64,000 bases of DNA from Devosia salina (GCF_019504385.1 NZ_CP080590.1:2584001-2648000), one strand, 5' to 3'; shown: positions 34,428 through 43,346, counted from the stretch's first letter. Notes: generated by a model not told the origin, from the letters alone. A program made the numbers and translations.

Positions 34428-35028
34428 GTGCAGCAGATACGCGCCAGCGGTAGAGCGACCGGCGAAGCCAGCGCCGAAAGACCGTTGGTTGACCAGGGAA
34501 GAAATCGACCGCCTGCAGGACGCGCCGAAAGCGCACCATGTTCAATTAGCCATCCTGCTTATGCTGGCAACAGCAGGCCGGATCGGGGCCATTCTCGAAC
34601 TGACATGGGACCGGGTGGACTTCAAGGCCGGAACCGTCAACCTGCGCACCAACGAGACGGGGCCGCGTAAGGGTCGCGCTGTAGTGCCAATGAATGACGG
34701 GTTGCGGGCAGCCCTTTCCCAAGCCGAAGGGGCGTCAATGACGGATTACGTCATAGAGTGGGCTGGGGAGCCTGTGCAGCGCCTTCGTACCGGCTTCAAT
34801 AAGGCGACCAAGGCGGCTGGCCTAAAGGGCGTCACACCGCACGTTCTGCGTCACACGGCAGCAGTTCACATGGCGGCGGCTGGCAGGCCAATGGAACGTA
34901 TTTCGCAATATCTGGGCCATTCGTCTGTGGACGTGACGCGCCGGGTCTATGCGCGATTTGCGCCGGATCACTTGCGCGAAGAGGCCGAAGTTCTGGACTT
35001 CACTAAGCGCGTCAGGGCAGTGAGTTAG
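34426..35028 (+). pseudogene. Tyrosine recombinase/integrase, N-terminally truncated
   Basis: Only the catalytic domain remains (about 200 residues). The first Arg lies in TAGRIGAILELTWDRV, the HxxR box in VLRHTAAVHM, and the His and Tyr nucleophile in LGHSSVDVTRRVYARFAP. The N-terminal core-binding arm is missing, replaced by the permease fragment. It ends 66 bp before the tRNA-derived repeat, the position expected for an integrase beside its attachment site. It is probably inactive. Confidence 0.8.
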
Positions 35029-35093
35029 GTTCAATAAACCTTGGAACCATCCGCAAAATGTGGTATGAAAATGAATGATTTCAAAGGGATAGT

Positions 35094-35149
35094 GTGGTGG
35101 GCCCACCAGGACTCGAACCTGGAACCAGACCGTTATGAGCGTCCTGAAA
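35094..35149 (-). pseudogene. tRNA-derived direct repeat, right copy (possible attR)
   Basis: On the minus strand this carries the 3' half of a tRNA with a CTCATAA anticodon loop, a perfect T arm (CCAGG-TTCGAGT-CCTGG) and an acceptor ending GGGCCCACCA. The 5' half does not complete the cloverleaf: the anticodon stem is mismatched (GGACG against CGGTC) and no proper D arm or 5' acceptor is visible. It is in the same orientation as the copy at 21841 and better preserved. The integrase fragment is adjacent. Confidence 0.65.
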
Positions 35150-35201
35150 GGTGGGCAATAGAAGCCAAAACGCCCGGTCTTCCACTACTTTTGAGATACC
35201 C

Positions 35202-35462
35202 TCATTCACTCAGGTTCTTATTGCGTTCACGGGAACCGGTCCCCCTGCGGTCCCCGTAACCTGCTTTGCTCCGAAAGAACTCCCATGCTCTTTCCATGTC
35301 GTCCGTATAAAGGTCGGGGTGATTGAGCATCATCTCAACCTCTCGCTTTATACGATCGAGCTCCTCGGACAAGCGCGGCGACCAAATGCTCGCGCAGTTG
35401 ATCAGCAGGCGCGAAAAGTTCGTCGCTGTCGGCAAGGACGAGGACAAGTCGAAGCCTGTCAC
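35202..35462 (-). CDS. Small hypothetical protein
   Basis: This is an 86-codon reading frame starting with GTG at 35462 after an AGGTGG sequence. The C-terminal half (LSEELDRIKREVEMMLNHP) is charged and probably helical, and the product is Lys/Arg-rich at the end. There is no recognised domain or signal. It lies just outside the right repeat in a stretch of unfamiliar, lower-GC sequence. It may be a real accessory gene or a remnant. Confidence 0.35.
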   Translation of the reverse strand: MTGFDLSSSLPTATNFSRLLINCASIWSPRLSEELDRIKREVEMMLNHPDLYTDDMERAWEFFRSKAGYGDRRGTGSRERNKNLSE

Positions 35463-35520
35463 ATAACCACCTGGCCGGTCGAAATCACCGACTTTCTAGC
35501 AGCGCAGTCTTCAGAACTGC

Positions 35521-35886
35521 GTGCAGAGCGCTTGGGCTACTCCACATCGAGAATCGTTACATGATGGTGGCTGTGACGTGTTCTATAAGACATACGGCGG
35601 TGAGGCTATTGAGCGGATCGCGGGCCACGCCGGCGGTAAACTGTTGAGGCGACTGCGGCAAATGGGAACGCCGGCAGTTGTGCAGTTTCGGTATCCCGCC
35701 TACGGCAAGGAATGGTGCTCGTTCACGGCGGGGCGGATGCCGCAGTCAATGATCGAGCTGTTCCTCCAAAGCGAGGGCAATTGGGAGGCGATGGATTATG
35801 GTTGGGACGTCATGATCAAGCGCGATGTGCCCGCTGCGAATATCGTGGCTGTGGTCAGGATCGATAACCCAGATGTCGCTGCCTAA
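35521..35886 (+). CDS. Hypothetical protein, N-terminus uncertain
   Basis: From about residue 19 the product looks like a genuine globular protein (YGGEAIERIAGHAGGKLLRR, then TPAVVQFRYPAYGKEWCSFT and a C-terminal VVRIDNP). The first part is atypical and may arise from a frameshift or a later start; GTG 35578 is an alternative. I do not recognise the family. It is isolated between the island edge and the riboflavin operon, with base composition unlike its neighbours. The 276 bp that follow show nothing I can assign. Confidence 0.45.
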   Translation: MQSAWATPHRESLHDGGCDVFYKTYGGEAIERIAGHAGGKLLRRLRQMGTPAVVQFRYPAYGKEWCSFTAGRMPQSMIELFLQSEGNWEAMDYGWDVMIKRDVPAANIVAVVRIDNPDVAA

Positions 35887-36162
35887 CGGATCGGTTGGCC
35901 TAACTGCGTCGGCTTTGCAACGTCGCTCAAAAGCTTGTTCGTGGCTGAATTGGGGTCGGCAGCAGTCTGGCAGCGACTGGCCCCATTTCGGTCATTCAAT
36001 CGTCTTCACCGATTCCTACGAGCTGACAGTCCGGATGGGCTTCCTCGAAGTCATATTGCTTGGACGCTGAGGGTGGGGTTTGCTCATCGCTTCTACGGCG
36101 AACCGTCGACAGGCCCTGCCGCTTCTTGAGATCGGCAAGGCCGCATCGATCATCGCTAGAGT

Positions 36163-36606
36163 CTATGCGCCGATCGTGTCGAGCGTTCGAAGGGACTCCA
36201 GGCAGGCAGCGGCTGCTTCGCGGCCCTTGTTGTGCTCGTCCTTGCGGCTGCGCAGGATGGCCTGTTCGTCCGTATAGGTGGTCAAAATGCCGAAGGTGAT
36301 GGGCTTGCCGGTTTCGAGCCCGGCCTGCATCAGGCCATGAGCAGTGGCCTCGCTAATATATTCGAAATGGGCCGTATCGCCCTTGATGACGCAGCCGAGG
36401 CAAATCACGCCGTCGAAGCCTGATTGCGCCAGGCGCTTGGCGATGAGTGGAATTTCGAAGGCGCCAGGCGCCGAATAGACGTGGTCCGGTGCAATCGAAA
36501 CGCCGTTTTCGGCGAGATAGGCCAGTGCACCGTCGCGCAGGCCGTGGGTGACATCGGGATTGAACTGGCTGACGATAAGGGCAAGGCGATGTGTGGTTTC
36601 AGACAT
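36163..36606 (-). CDS. ribH: 6,7-dimethyl-8-ribityllumazine synthase
   Basis: This is the penultimate enzyme of riboflavin synthesis, joining 3,4-dihydroxy-2-butanone-4-phosphate and the ribityl pyrimidine. The 147-residue protein has the substrate-binding APGAFEIPLIAKRL, CLGCVIKGDTAHFEYI and a catalytic His in that segment, and GILTTYTDEQA near the end. The start at 36606 (MSETTHRLALIVSQFNPD) overlaps ribBA by 8 bp; longer in-frame readings are unlikely. It is last in the rib operon. Confidence 0.94.
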   Translation of the reverse strand: MSETTHRLALIVSQFNPDVTHGLRDGALAYLAENGVSIAPDHVYSAPGAFEIPLIAKRLAQSGFDGVICLGCVIKGDTAHFEYISEATAHGLMQAGLETGKPITFGILTTYTDEQAILRSRKDEHNKGREAAAACLESLRTLDTIGA

Positions 36607-37819
36607 TCTGGTTCTCATGTTCCTGATGGGTGAAGGTGTGGCCAAACTTGTCCCGCTTGGTCGCGAGATAGCGCCAGTTGTGGGGATTGGCCGGGATTTC
36701 GAGCGGCACGCGCTTGGTGACATCGATGCCGAACTGTTCGAGCGACAAGGCCTTGTCCGGATTGTTCGACAGGAGCCTCAGGCTTTCGATACCCAGCGCG
36801 CGCAGGATCTGACCGGCAATGCCATAGTCGCGGGCATCGGGTGCAAAACCCAGAGCCGTGTTGGCCTCCACCGTGTCGTGGCCCTGGTCCTGCAGGGCAT
36901 AGGCGCGGATCTTGTTGGCAAGGCCGATGCCACGCCCTTCCTGCCCGCGTAGATAAATGAGGGCGCCGCCATCACCAGCGGCGATCTGGCGCAGGGCCTC
37001 TTGCAATTGCGGTCCGCAATCGCATCTGAGCGAACCCAGTGCATCACCGGTCAGGCACTCCGAATGCAAACGAACCAGCGGCGTGCGCCCCAGGGGGTTG
37101 CGGATCAGTGCCAGATGCTCGGTGCCGTCCAACCGGCTGCGGAAGGCGCACACCTCCAACGGGACGGGGGAGTGTGCCGTCGGTAATTCGGACCGCGCCA
37201 CCTCGTCCACCCAGGTCTCGTTGGCGAGGCGATGGGCAATGATGTCCCTTATGGTGAGGATGGGAAGATTGTGCTCCCGGGCAAAGACCTCGAGATCGGG
37301 CCGCCGCGCCATCTGCCCGTCGTCCCGCATGATTTCGCAGATCACGCCGGCGGGCCGCAGTCCGGCCAGTCGCATGAGGTCGATCGCCCCTTCGGTATGG
37401 CCATCGCGCGCCAACACGCCATTGTCGGCGGCCCGCAGGGGAAAAACATGCCCCGGCGAGGCGATATCGGCGGGCCGCACTTCGGGATCGGCGGCAACCG
37501 CAACCGTTCTGGCCCGGTCATGCGCCGAAATGCCCGTGGTGATCCCCTCGACGGCCTCGATGGACACGGTGAAGGCGGTGGAACGGCGGGCCCGGTTGTC
37601 GGCCACCATCTGGGGCAGGCCCAGCCGGTCGACCTGTTCGCCGGTGAGCGCCAGGCAGATCAGGCCACGGCCATGCCGAGCCATGAAGTTGATCGCTTCA
37701 GGGGTGGCGAATTCGGCGGCAATGACCAGATCGCCTTCATTTTCGCGATCTTCGTCATCGACCAGGATCACCATGCCGCCATTGCGCAATTGGGTCAGGG
37801 CTTGAGATAGGGCAGGCAT
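36599..37819 (-). CDS. ribBA: Bifunctional 3,4-DHBP synthase / GTP cyclohydrolase II
   Basis: The 406-residue fusion feeds both branches of riboflavin synthesis. The N-terminal DHBP synthase half has DDEDRENEGDLVIAAE and the GHTEGAIDLMRLAG motif. The C-terminal cyclohydrolase half begins near residue 215 and carries the zinc site Cys-x10-Cys-x-Cys (ECLTGDALGSLRCDCGP) and catalytic GQEGRGIGLANK. Key residues of both halves appear present. Its start overlaps ribE by 25 bp and its end overlaps ribH by 8 bp. Confidence 0.95.
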   Translation of the reverse strand: MPALSQALTQLRNGGMVILVDDEDRENEGDLVIAAEFATPEAINFMARHGRGLICLALTGEQVDRLGLPQMVADNRARRSTAFTVSIEAVEGITTGISAHDRARTVAVAADPEVRPADIASPGHVFPLRAADNGVLARDGHTEGAIDLMRLAGLRPAGVICEIMRDDGQMARRPDLEVFAREHNLPILTIRDIIAHRLANETWVDEVARSELPTAHSPVPLEVCAFRSRLDGTEHLALIRNPLGRTPLVRLHSECLTGDALGSLRCDCGPQLQEALRQIAAGDGGALIYLRGQEGRGIGLANKIRAYALQDQGHDTVEANTALGFAPDARDYGIAGQILRALGIESLRLLSNNPDKALSLEQFGIDVTKRVPLEIPANPHNWRYLATKRDKFGHTFTHQEHENQNV

Positions 37820-38403
37820 AGGCGCTCCACGTACTTGGCCATCACGTCGACCTCGACATTGAGATCGTTGCCAATGGCGAGGGTGTTGAGATTGGTGTGC
37901 TCCCAGGTGTGGGGGATGATGGTCACCAGCACGGCAACGCCCCCGTCCCGCTGGTCTAGGTCATTGATGGTGAGGCTGATGCCATTGAGGGCGATGGAGC
38001 CTTTTTCGACGCAATAGCGTCCAAGGGCGTCGGGCAGCACAAAGACATGCTTGTAGGCGCCATCGGCCTCGACCCGCTCCACCAGTCGCGCCAGTCCGTC
38101 GACATGACCCTGCACCAGATGTCCGGAAAGCCGCGTGTCGAGCGTTACCGCACGTTCCAGATTGGCGTATTGGCCGACGGCCAGGCCACCCAGATTGGTG
38201 CGCGCCAGCGTTTCGGGGCTGATGAAGAAACGGGCGCGGCCGGCGCCATCGAATTGGGTGACCGTCAGGCACACGCCATTGACTGCAATGCTCTCGCCCA
38301 GCGACAAGTCCGGCCAGCCGCTCTCAAGTTCGATCTCCAGCGAGCCGCCATTGGGCGCGGCCAGAGAGACGCGTGCGCGTTTTTCAATGATGCCCGAGAA
38401 CAT
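37795..38403 (-). CDS. ribE: Riboflavin synthase, alpha chain
   Basis: It dismutates two lumazine molecules to riboflavin. The 202-residue protein has two lumazine-binding domains: MFSGIIEKRARV with SIAVNGVCLTVT and FFISPETLARTNL in the first, and SGHLVQGHVDG with SIALNGISLTIN and IPHTWEHTNL in the second. The start overlaps ribD by 20 bp. The gene is sometimes named ribC in other genomes. Confidence 0.94.
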   Translation of the reverse strand: MFSGIIEKRARVSLAAPNGGSLEIELESGWPDLSLGESIAVNGVCLTVTQFDGAGRARFFISPETLARTNLGGLAVGQYANLERAVTLDTRLSGHLVQGHVDGLARLVERVEADGAYKHVFVLPDALGRYCVEKGSIALNGISLTINDLDQRDGGVAVLVTIIPHTWEHTNLNTLAIGNDLNVEVDVMAKYVERLCLPYLKP

Positions 38404-39433
38404 CTTTTTCCTTTCCGTGTGAATAAGCTTGGGAAGCCGGGTTGTGCCGAACGGTTACCCGGTCGGTCCCGTCGGGATTGGCGGCCTGTTCGATCAGGAC
38501 ATGCTCGTCCCAGAGGCCGCTTGTGAGCAGACGCGCGGTCAGAGTCGGACCAGCTTCGACCAGCACTTCCATGCCGCCCGCCATGCCAATCGCTTCCAAG
38601 GCGTGGTGCACGTCATCGGCCAGGTGCAGGGCAAAGCCGCGCTCTCGGGCAGCATCCAGATAGGTCTCGGTGACCCGCCGGCGCCGGTCCAGAATGGCCA
38701 ACATGCGTTGCTTTTCCGGATGGTCTGGCACCCGCCGCACGGTAAAGAGAGGGTTGTCGGCCAGCACTGTCCCCGAGCCTGTCAGGACGGCATCGGCCCG
38801 GCGCCGCAGACGATGGGCCAGGTCCAGCGAGGAAGAGCTTGTAAAGGTCTTGCGCCCGGCGGCCGGTACCATGCTTCCCGATGCGGAAATGGCCTGCTTG
38901 ATGGTGATGAAAGGCAGTCCGGTCCGGACGCGTTTTGCGAATGGCGCGAGCAGCCGGTTGGCTTCTCCAAGCAGCACAGCGGCTTCGGGGTGGTGCAGAT
39001 CGGACAAGAAGTGCACATCGAGTCCCGCTGCGCGCAGGCGTTCGGCGCCTCCGCCCGCGACCTTGGGATTGGGGTCACGGCAGGCAATCCAGACGTGACG
39101 GGCCCCCGTGCTCAAGATGGCCTCAGCGCAGGGTGGCGTGCGGCCGTGGTGGTTGCAGGGTTCGAGCGTTACCACGACGCTGTCGATATTGTCTGCAAGG
39201 CCTGCGGAACGGGCCTGGGCGATGGCCTCGGCCTCGGCATGGAGCAGACCCGCCCGCCGATGTGCGCCGCTGGCCAACTCCTGTCCCAGAGCGTCGAGCA
39301 AGATGCAGCCGACCGGCGGATTGGGGGCCGTCGCACCCTCATGGGCCCGCGCCAGATCCAAGGCACGCGCAAAGGCGCTCAGGATCGGCTGCGGCGGAAG
39401 ATATGGATGGGGATAAACTGCGCTTTCGTCCAT
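38384..39433 (-). CDS. ribD: Bifunctional pyrimidine deaminase/reductase
   Basis: It performs the deamination and side-chain reduction steps after GTP cyclohydrolase II. The deaminase half has the zinc motif with His-Ala-Glu (LLHAEAEAI) and the PCNHHGRTPPCAEAI cysteines. The reductase half starts near residue 165 with FITIKQAISASGSM. I prefer ATG 39433 (MDESAVYPHPY, 349 residues) to an in-frame TTG at 39481 that would sit inside the hairpin after the riboswitch. It is the first gene of the operon. Confidence 0.93.
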   Translation of the reverse strand: MDESAVYPHPYLPPQPILSAFARALDLARAHEGATAPNPPVGCILLDALGQELASGAHRRAGLLHAEAEAIAQARSAGLADNIDSVVVTLEPCNHHGRTPPCAEAILSTGARHVWIACRDPNPKVAGGGAERLRAAGLDVHFLSDLHHPEAAVLLGEANRLLAPFAKRVRTGLPFITIKQAISASGSMVPAAGRKTFTSSSSLDLAHRLRRRADAVLTGSGTVLADNPLFTVRRVPDHPEKQRMLAILDRRRRVTETYLDAARERGFALHLADDVHHALEAIGMAGGMEVLVEAGPTLTARLLTSGLWDEHVLIEQAANPDGTDRVTVRHNPASQAYSHGKEKDVLGHH

Positions 39434-39523
39434 GCCCGTCCCGTCGTCACCAAAGACGCGTTCCAGGGCAAATGACGACAAGCACGCGCTGTCCGGTGAA
39501 CGGAAAGCGCGCGTCGACGATCA

Positions 39524-39668
39524 TCGGTTCTCTTCCATCCGGACTATACCGTCGGCCCCGGAATTACACCGGGTCTGCTGACCCCACCCCGAAGGATGGG
39601 CGCTCGCGGGCTGATGTGCGCAAAGACACAATTACCGCCGGTGGGGAATTTCACCCCGCCCTGAGAAC
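39524..39668 (-). ncRNA. FMN riboswitch (RFN element)
   Basis: On the minus strand the leader begins TTCTCAGGGCGGGGTGAAAT, continues with CCCCACCGGCGGTAA, a variable hairpin, AGCCCGCGAGCG, GGTCAGCAGACCCGGT, CCGGGGCCGACGGT and ends with the closing GGATGGAAGAGAACC. This matches the RFN consensus with its six-helix junction. It lies directly before ribD. Between aptamer and start, a GC-rich hairpin (about 39483-39515) could serve as the expression platform; with no U tract, control of translation or Rho access is more likely than simple termination. Confidence 0.95.
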
Positions 39669-39680
39669 ACTCATCCGCAT

Positions 39681-39709
39681 TGAATAGGGAGCGTGGGCCG
39701 CAAGATCAA
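39681..39709 (-). promoter_or_regulatory. Predicted sigma-70 promoter of the rib operon
   Basis: Minus-strand TTGATC (39709-39704) and TATTCA (39686-39681) are separated by exactly 17 bases. Transcription would start a few bases before the riboswitch 5' end at 39668. The fit of spacing and position is good; the boxes are not perfect. Confidence 0.5.
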
Positions 39710-39808
39710 GTGGGCACAAAGGCGTAACCGGCACGAGTGTCGATGCGGACCTCCGAGCGCACACGCGCAAGATCGGGATCAGCATCGCCGTAACACCAGA
39801 TTCTTGCT

Positions 39809-42127
39809 CTACTGCAAGATTTTGCGCAGGCTGGCAGCCAGGTGGTCGCGACTGTAGGGCTTGCTGAGCAGATCGATGCCCGGATCAAGGCGCCCATCTG
39901 TTTCGACGGCGTTCTCGGCATAGCCGGACGTGAACAGGACCTTGAGGTCTGGTCGCAAGACCCGCGCTCTTTTCGCAAGGTCGACGCCATTCATGCCACC
40001 GGGCATGACGATATCGGTGAACAGCAGCGTGACGTCGGGATTGGCCGCGAGTAGTTCCATGGCCGGGGTCGCGGCGGTCGCCTCCAGGACGCGGTAGCCC
40101 AGCCCTCCAAGCAGGCCGCAGACGTGACGGCGGACCAGGGCGTCATCCTCGACAACCAGGATCAGTTCGTTGCCCCCTTCGGGCACTTGACGCGCTGGAT
40201 TTTCCGGGCATTTGCCCACGCTTTGATTGGCCCTAGAAAAATACAGACTGACCGAGGTTCCGTGGCCCACATCGGAGCGAAGGCGGAGGTGACCGCCCGA
40301 TTGCTTGACGAAGCCATAGACCATGCTCAAACCGAGGCCCGATCCCTTGCCAACATCCTTTGTGGTGAAAAAGGGCTCAAAGACTTTGGACAGCAGTTCC
40401 GGTTCTATTCCGTGGCCGGTGTCAGATACCGCCAGAACCACATACTGTCCGGGCGCGACATCGGCTGCTATCGCCTGACTGGTGTCGAACGTCGTGTTGG
40501 CCATGCTAATCGTCAGGCGCCCACCATCGCTCATGGCGTCGCGGGCGTTGATGGCCAGATTGAGAACGGCGCTTTCCAGCAGAGCCGGGTCGATTTCGAC
40601 GGGCCACAGTCCTTCTGGCTGGTCGACCTCGACATCAATGTGCTCGCCCAATGTCCGAACCAGCATGGTATGCATGCCGGCAATGAGGCTGCCCAAATCA
40701 AGCAGCTGCGGCTGCAGGGGCTGCTTGCGGCCAAAGGCCAGCAGGCGACTTGTCAGGTCCGCTCCCCTTTGGGCGGCCGTGGAAATCATTTCGGCGAGGT
40801 GACGCGACTCCTGCCCGCTCTCAAGCGCCTCGCATAGCAGCTCGGCACTGCCCGCGATGACGGTGAGGAGGTTGTTGAAGTCATGCGCGACACCGCCTGT
40901 GAGCTGGCCCATGGCTTCGAGTTTTTGCGCCTGCCGCAAGCGGCCCTCGAGCTCACGCTGGGCTGACACATCGAGCATGCTGCCCACCATCCGTACCGCC
41001 TTGCCGCTTTCGTCGCGGATGACCGAGCCGCGGTCGATGATGCTGAGCGCGTGCCCGTCGCTATGCAGGAAGCGGTACTCACTGACCCAGGTTTTCTCTG
41101 TGCCGTTGATAACCGCATGAATGCTCTCGATCACCCGGTCGGCGTCTTCGGGATGGATGCGGTTCATCCAAGACCCGGGACCTGGCTCCACCTCGTCAGG
41201 GTCATAGCCGAACAGCGTCTTGAAGTTCTCATTCCACCACAGGGTGTTGCCGACCAGGTCCCAGTCCCAGATCACATCATTGGTGGCCTGCGCCACAAGC
41301 AGAAACCGCTCGTTGCTGATCCGGACGTGTTCTTCGGCCCGCTTGCGCCGCGATATGTCGCGGAAATAGACGGCGAGCCCCTCTGGCGTCGGGTAGGCGT
41401 CGACATCGAACCAGGCTTCCAGCGGTGGGTAATATTCCTGGAACCGGACTGCCAGGCCATTCTGAACCGCTTCTCGATAGCAGGTATCGAACTGGCTCCC
41501 GATCGCCTGGGGGAATTCGCCCCAGATGTTGCACCCTTCTAACTCTCCCCGTCGGCGCCCCAGCAAAGCCTCGGCCTGGGGATTGAGGAAGGAAAACCGC
41601 CATTCCCGATCGAGCAGGAAAAAGGCATCGCTGATGTTTTCGAGCGTCTGGCGCAGCCGACGGGCTAGGGCATCGGCTTCGTTGTGCATGGAGACGAGGT
41701 GGGTAATGTCCTGGAAGGCGCCCTCGACGGCAACGATGGTGCCTGTGTCGTCGCGAACGGCCTGACCGATGGCACGGACCCAGATACGATTGTCTTTGGC
41801 TGTCACCAGTTGCTGAATGTCGTCGAAGGACCGGCCGTTTTCTGCACAAAGGGCGAACGTTCTGCTGATCATCGGCCGCTGTTCGGGGGGATAATAGTTC
41901 AGCGCCTGCTCGAACGTGGGCGAGAAGCCCTGAGCCTCTTCATGGATATCGACTGTTTCCGGGCTCCAGTGGACCCTCATCGAATTGAGATCGACGCGCC
42001 AGGCGCCAAGACGGGCCATGCATCCGGCGATGCGCCGGAGGCGTTCGGCCTCGGGCCGTTCCGGGAGCGGTATCGGATCGCCGCCAGTATCGCGGTTCAT
42101 GGGTGGGAAAGGATCGGGATCGTGCAT
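39809..42127 (-). CDS. PAS-domain hybrid sensor histidine kinase
   Basis: This cytosolic sensor kinase has 772 residues and no membrane helix. There are three PAS segments (about 35-145, 155-265, 270-395), then a HisKA box with phospho-acceptor His415 in GGVAHDFNNLLTVI. An HATPase domain follows (N box INARDAM, G boxes DTGHGI and GKGSGLGLSMVYGF). A C-terminal receiver domain has phospho-acceptor Asp705 in LLFTDIVMPGG. It starts 10 bp after the REC-EAL gene, so both are co-transcribed and may form a phosphorelay into c-di-GMP turnover. The signal is unknown. Confidence 0.92.
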   Translation of the reverse strand: MHDPDPFPPMNRDTGGDPIPLPERPEAERLRRIAGCMARLGAWRVDLNSMRVHWSPETVDIHEEAQGFSPTFEQALNYYPPEQRPMISRTFALCAENGRSFDDIQQLVTAKDNRIWVRAIGQAVRDDTGTIVAVEGAFQDITHLVSMHNEADALARRLRQTLENISDAFFLLDREWRFSFLNPQAEALLGRRRGELEGCNIWGEFPQAIGSQFDTCYREAVQNGLAVRFQEYYPPLEAWFDVDAYPTPEGLAVYFRDISRRKRAEEHVRISNERFLLVAQATNDVIWDWDLVGNTLWWNENFKTLFGYDPDEVEPGPGSWMNRIHPEDADRVIESIHAVINGTEKTWVSEYRFLHSDGHALSIIDRGSVIRDESGKAVRMVGSMLDVSAQRELEGRLRQAQKLEAMGQLTGGVAHDFNNLLTVIAGSAELLCEALESGQESRHLAEMISTAAQRGADLTSRLLAFGRKQPLQPQLLDLGSLIAGMHTMLVRTLGEHIDVEVDQPEGLWPVEIDPALLESAVLNLAINARDAMSDGGRLTISMANTTFDTSQAIAADVAPGQYVVLAVSDTGHGIEPELLSKVFEPFFTTKDVGKGSGLGLSMVYGFVKQSGGHLRLRSDVGHGTSVSLYFSRANQSVGKCPENPARQVPEGGNELILVVEDDALVRRHVCGLLGGLGYRVLEATAATPAMELLAANPDVTLLFTDIVMPGGMNGVDLAKRARVLRPDLKVLFTSGYAENAVETDGRLDPGIDLLSKPYSRDHLAASLRKILQ

Positions 42128-42137
42128 GGTCCAGCGC

Positions 42138-43346
42138 TCAGGCGGTGTCGGACCAGGCCACGGCGCGGGCTGCCTGCATCGGGCGGCCGATGAAATAGCC
42201 CTGGGCGGCGTAGCACCCCATCTCGCGCAGGCGCATATAGGTGTCGAGGTCCTCCACGCCCTCCGCGACCGTAATCATCCCCAGGCCATTGCTCATGCCG
42301 ATAATGGCCGCGATGATGGCCTGCGCCTCGCAGGAATGGCACAACTCAGCGACGAAGCTGCGGTCGATCTTGATTTCGGAGAAGGGCATACGGGCCAATT
42401 GGACGAGGGACGAATAGCCGACACCGAAGTCGTCGATGGACAGTTTCATGCCCATCAGTCGCGCCCGAGTCAGCACGTCCAGGGCACCAGAATAGGGGTC
42501 GATCGCGCCGCTTTCGGTGACTTCGAGGACAACGCGTTCCGGCGCGACCCCGTAACGCGAACAGGCATCGGCAATGGTCCGCACGGACTGGTCATCCTTC
42601 AGGCACTGCGCGGGAATGTTAATGGCTATCGTATGGGGCAGGGCGGCAAAATTGCCCCCGAGCCAGGCCAGCGAACGATCCGCCATGACTTCGGTGAGCC
42701 TGGCCGCCTGGCCGCTCTGCTCTGCCAGGGGAACGAATGTATCGGGGCCGCAAATGTGTGTGTCGCCGCGGGTCCAGCGCGCCAGCGCTTCGTAGCCGAT
42801 TAACCCGCCGTCGCTGCACCTGACCTTAGGCTGGAAAACCGGGCCGATCTCGCCTTCCGCCATGGCGCGCGCCAGATCGTGGCTGGTCGGCGTTGCATTG
42901 GGGGACGTTGCGACAAGTTTGAGCCGTGGTGTGACTTCGACCGTCTCGAGCAGCGTGGCAAGAGCGCTGCGGCTGAATGGCTTGGACAGGGCGCCCGCGA
43001 TCGGCAGCCGATGTTGTCTTGCGGAACGTTGAGCGGCGTCCAGCACCCGGCTATCGACGCCGCTGACAATGATCAGGGTCGCCTGGCACTCCATTTTTGC
43101 CAGCCGCTGGATGACCTCGACACCGTCGACGCCGGGCATGACCAGATCAAGCAGAATGTGGCTGGGCTCCCATTCGGAAACATGGGTGAAGAATTCATCA
43201 GCCGTCCGACAATAGGCACTTTCGGCACCGAGGGAGGCCGCCATCAGCCGCACGGTTTCGCCGACAAGCGGATCATCGTCGAGGATCAGCAAACGCAGGT
43301 GGGAGCCCGAAGCCTGCTCTTGGGGCTCGGAGGGCAGGTCAGTCAT
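42138..43346 (-). CDS. Response regulator with EAL c-di-GMP phosphodiesterase domain
   Basis: The 402-residue protein has a receiver domain (phospho-acceptor Asp67 in ILLDLVMPGVDG) followed by an EAL domain from about 165. The catalytic set looks intact: EALARW (Glu186), INIPAQ, VTESG, DDFGVGYSSL, EIKIDRSFV, AEGVED and the terminal QGYFIGRPM. It should therefore hydrolyse c-di-GMP when phosphorylated. ATG 43346 follows GTGGAGAAAGC. It precedes the hybrid kinase in the operon and follows a broken GGDEF/EAL-like gene. Confidence 0.93.
   Translation of the reverse strand: MTDLPSEPQEQASGSHLRLLILDDDPLVGETVRLMAASLGAESAYCRTADEFFTHVSEWEPSHILLDLVMPGVDGVEVIQRLAKMECQATLIIVSGVDSRVLDAAQRSARQHRLPIAGALSKPFSRSALATLLETVEVTPRLKLVATSPNATPTSHDLARAMAEGEIGPVFQPKVRCSDGGLIGYEALARWTRGDTHICGPDTFVPLAEQSGQAARLTEVMADRSLAWLGGNFAALPHTIAINIPAQCLKDDQSVRTIADACSRYGVAPERVVLEVTESGAIDPYSGALDVLTRARLMGMKLSIDDFGVGYSSLVQLARMPFSEIKIDRSFVAELCHSCEAQAIIAAIIGMSNGLGMITVAEGVEDLDTYMRLREMGCYAAQGYFIGRPMQAARAVAWSDTA

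Noticed and set aside
35094..35149. Functional tRNA gene
   Set aside because: The T arm and acceptor 3' strand are perfect, but the 5' acceptor strand, D arm and a paired anticodon stem are absent.
35041..35259. 72-codon plus-strand frame containing WWAHQDSNLEPDRYER
   Set aside because: This peptide is the well-known false translation of the reverse strand of a tRNA 3' end, here the tRNA-derived repeat.
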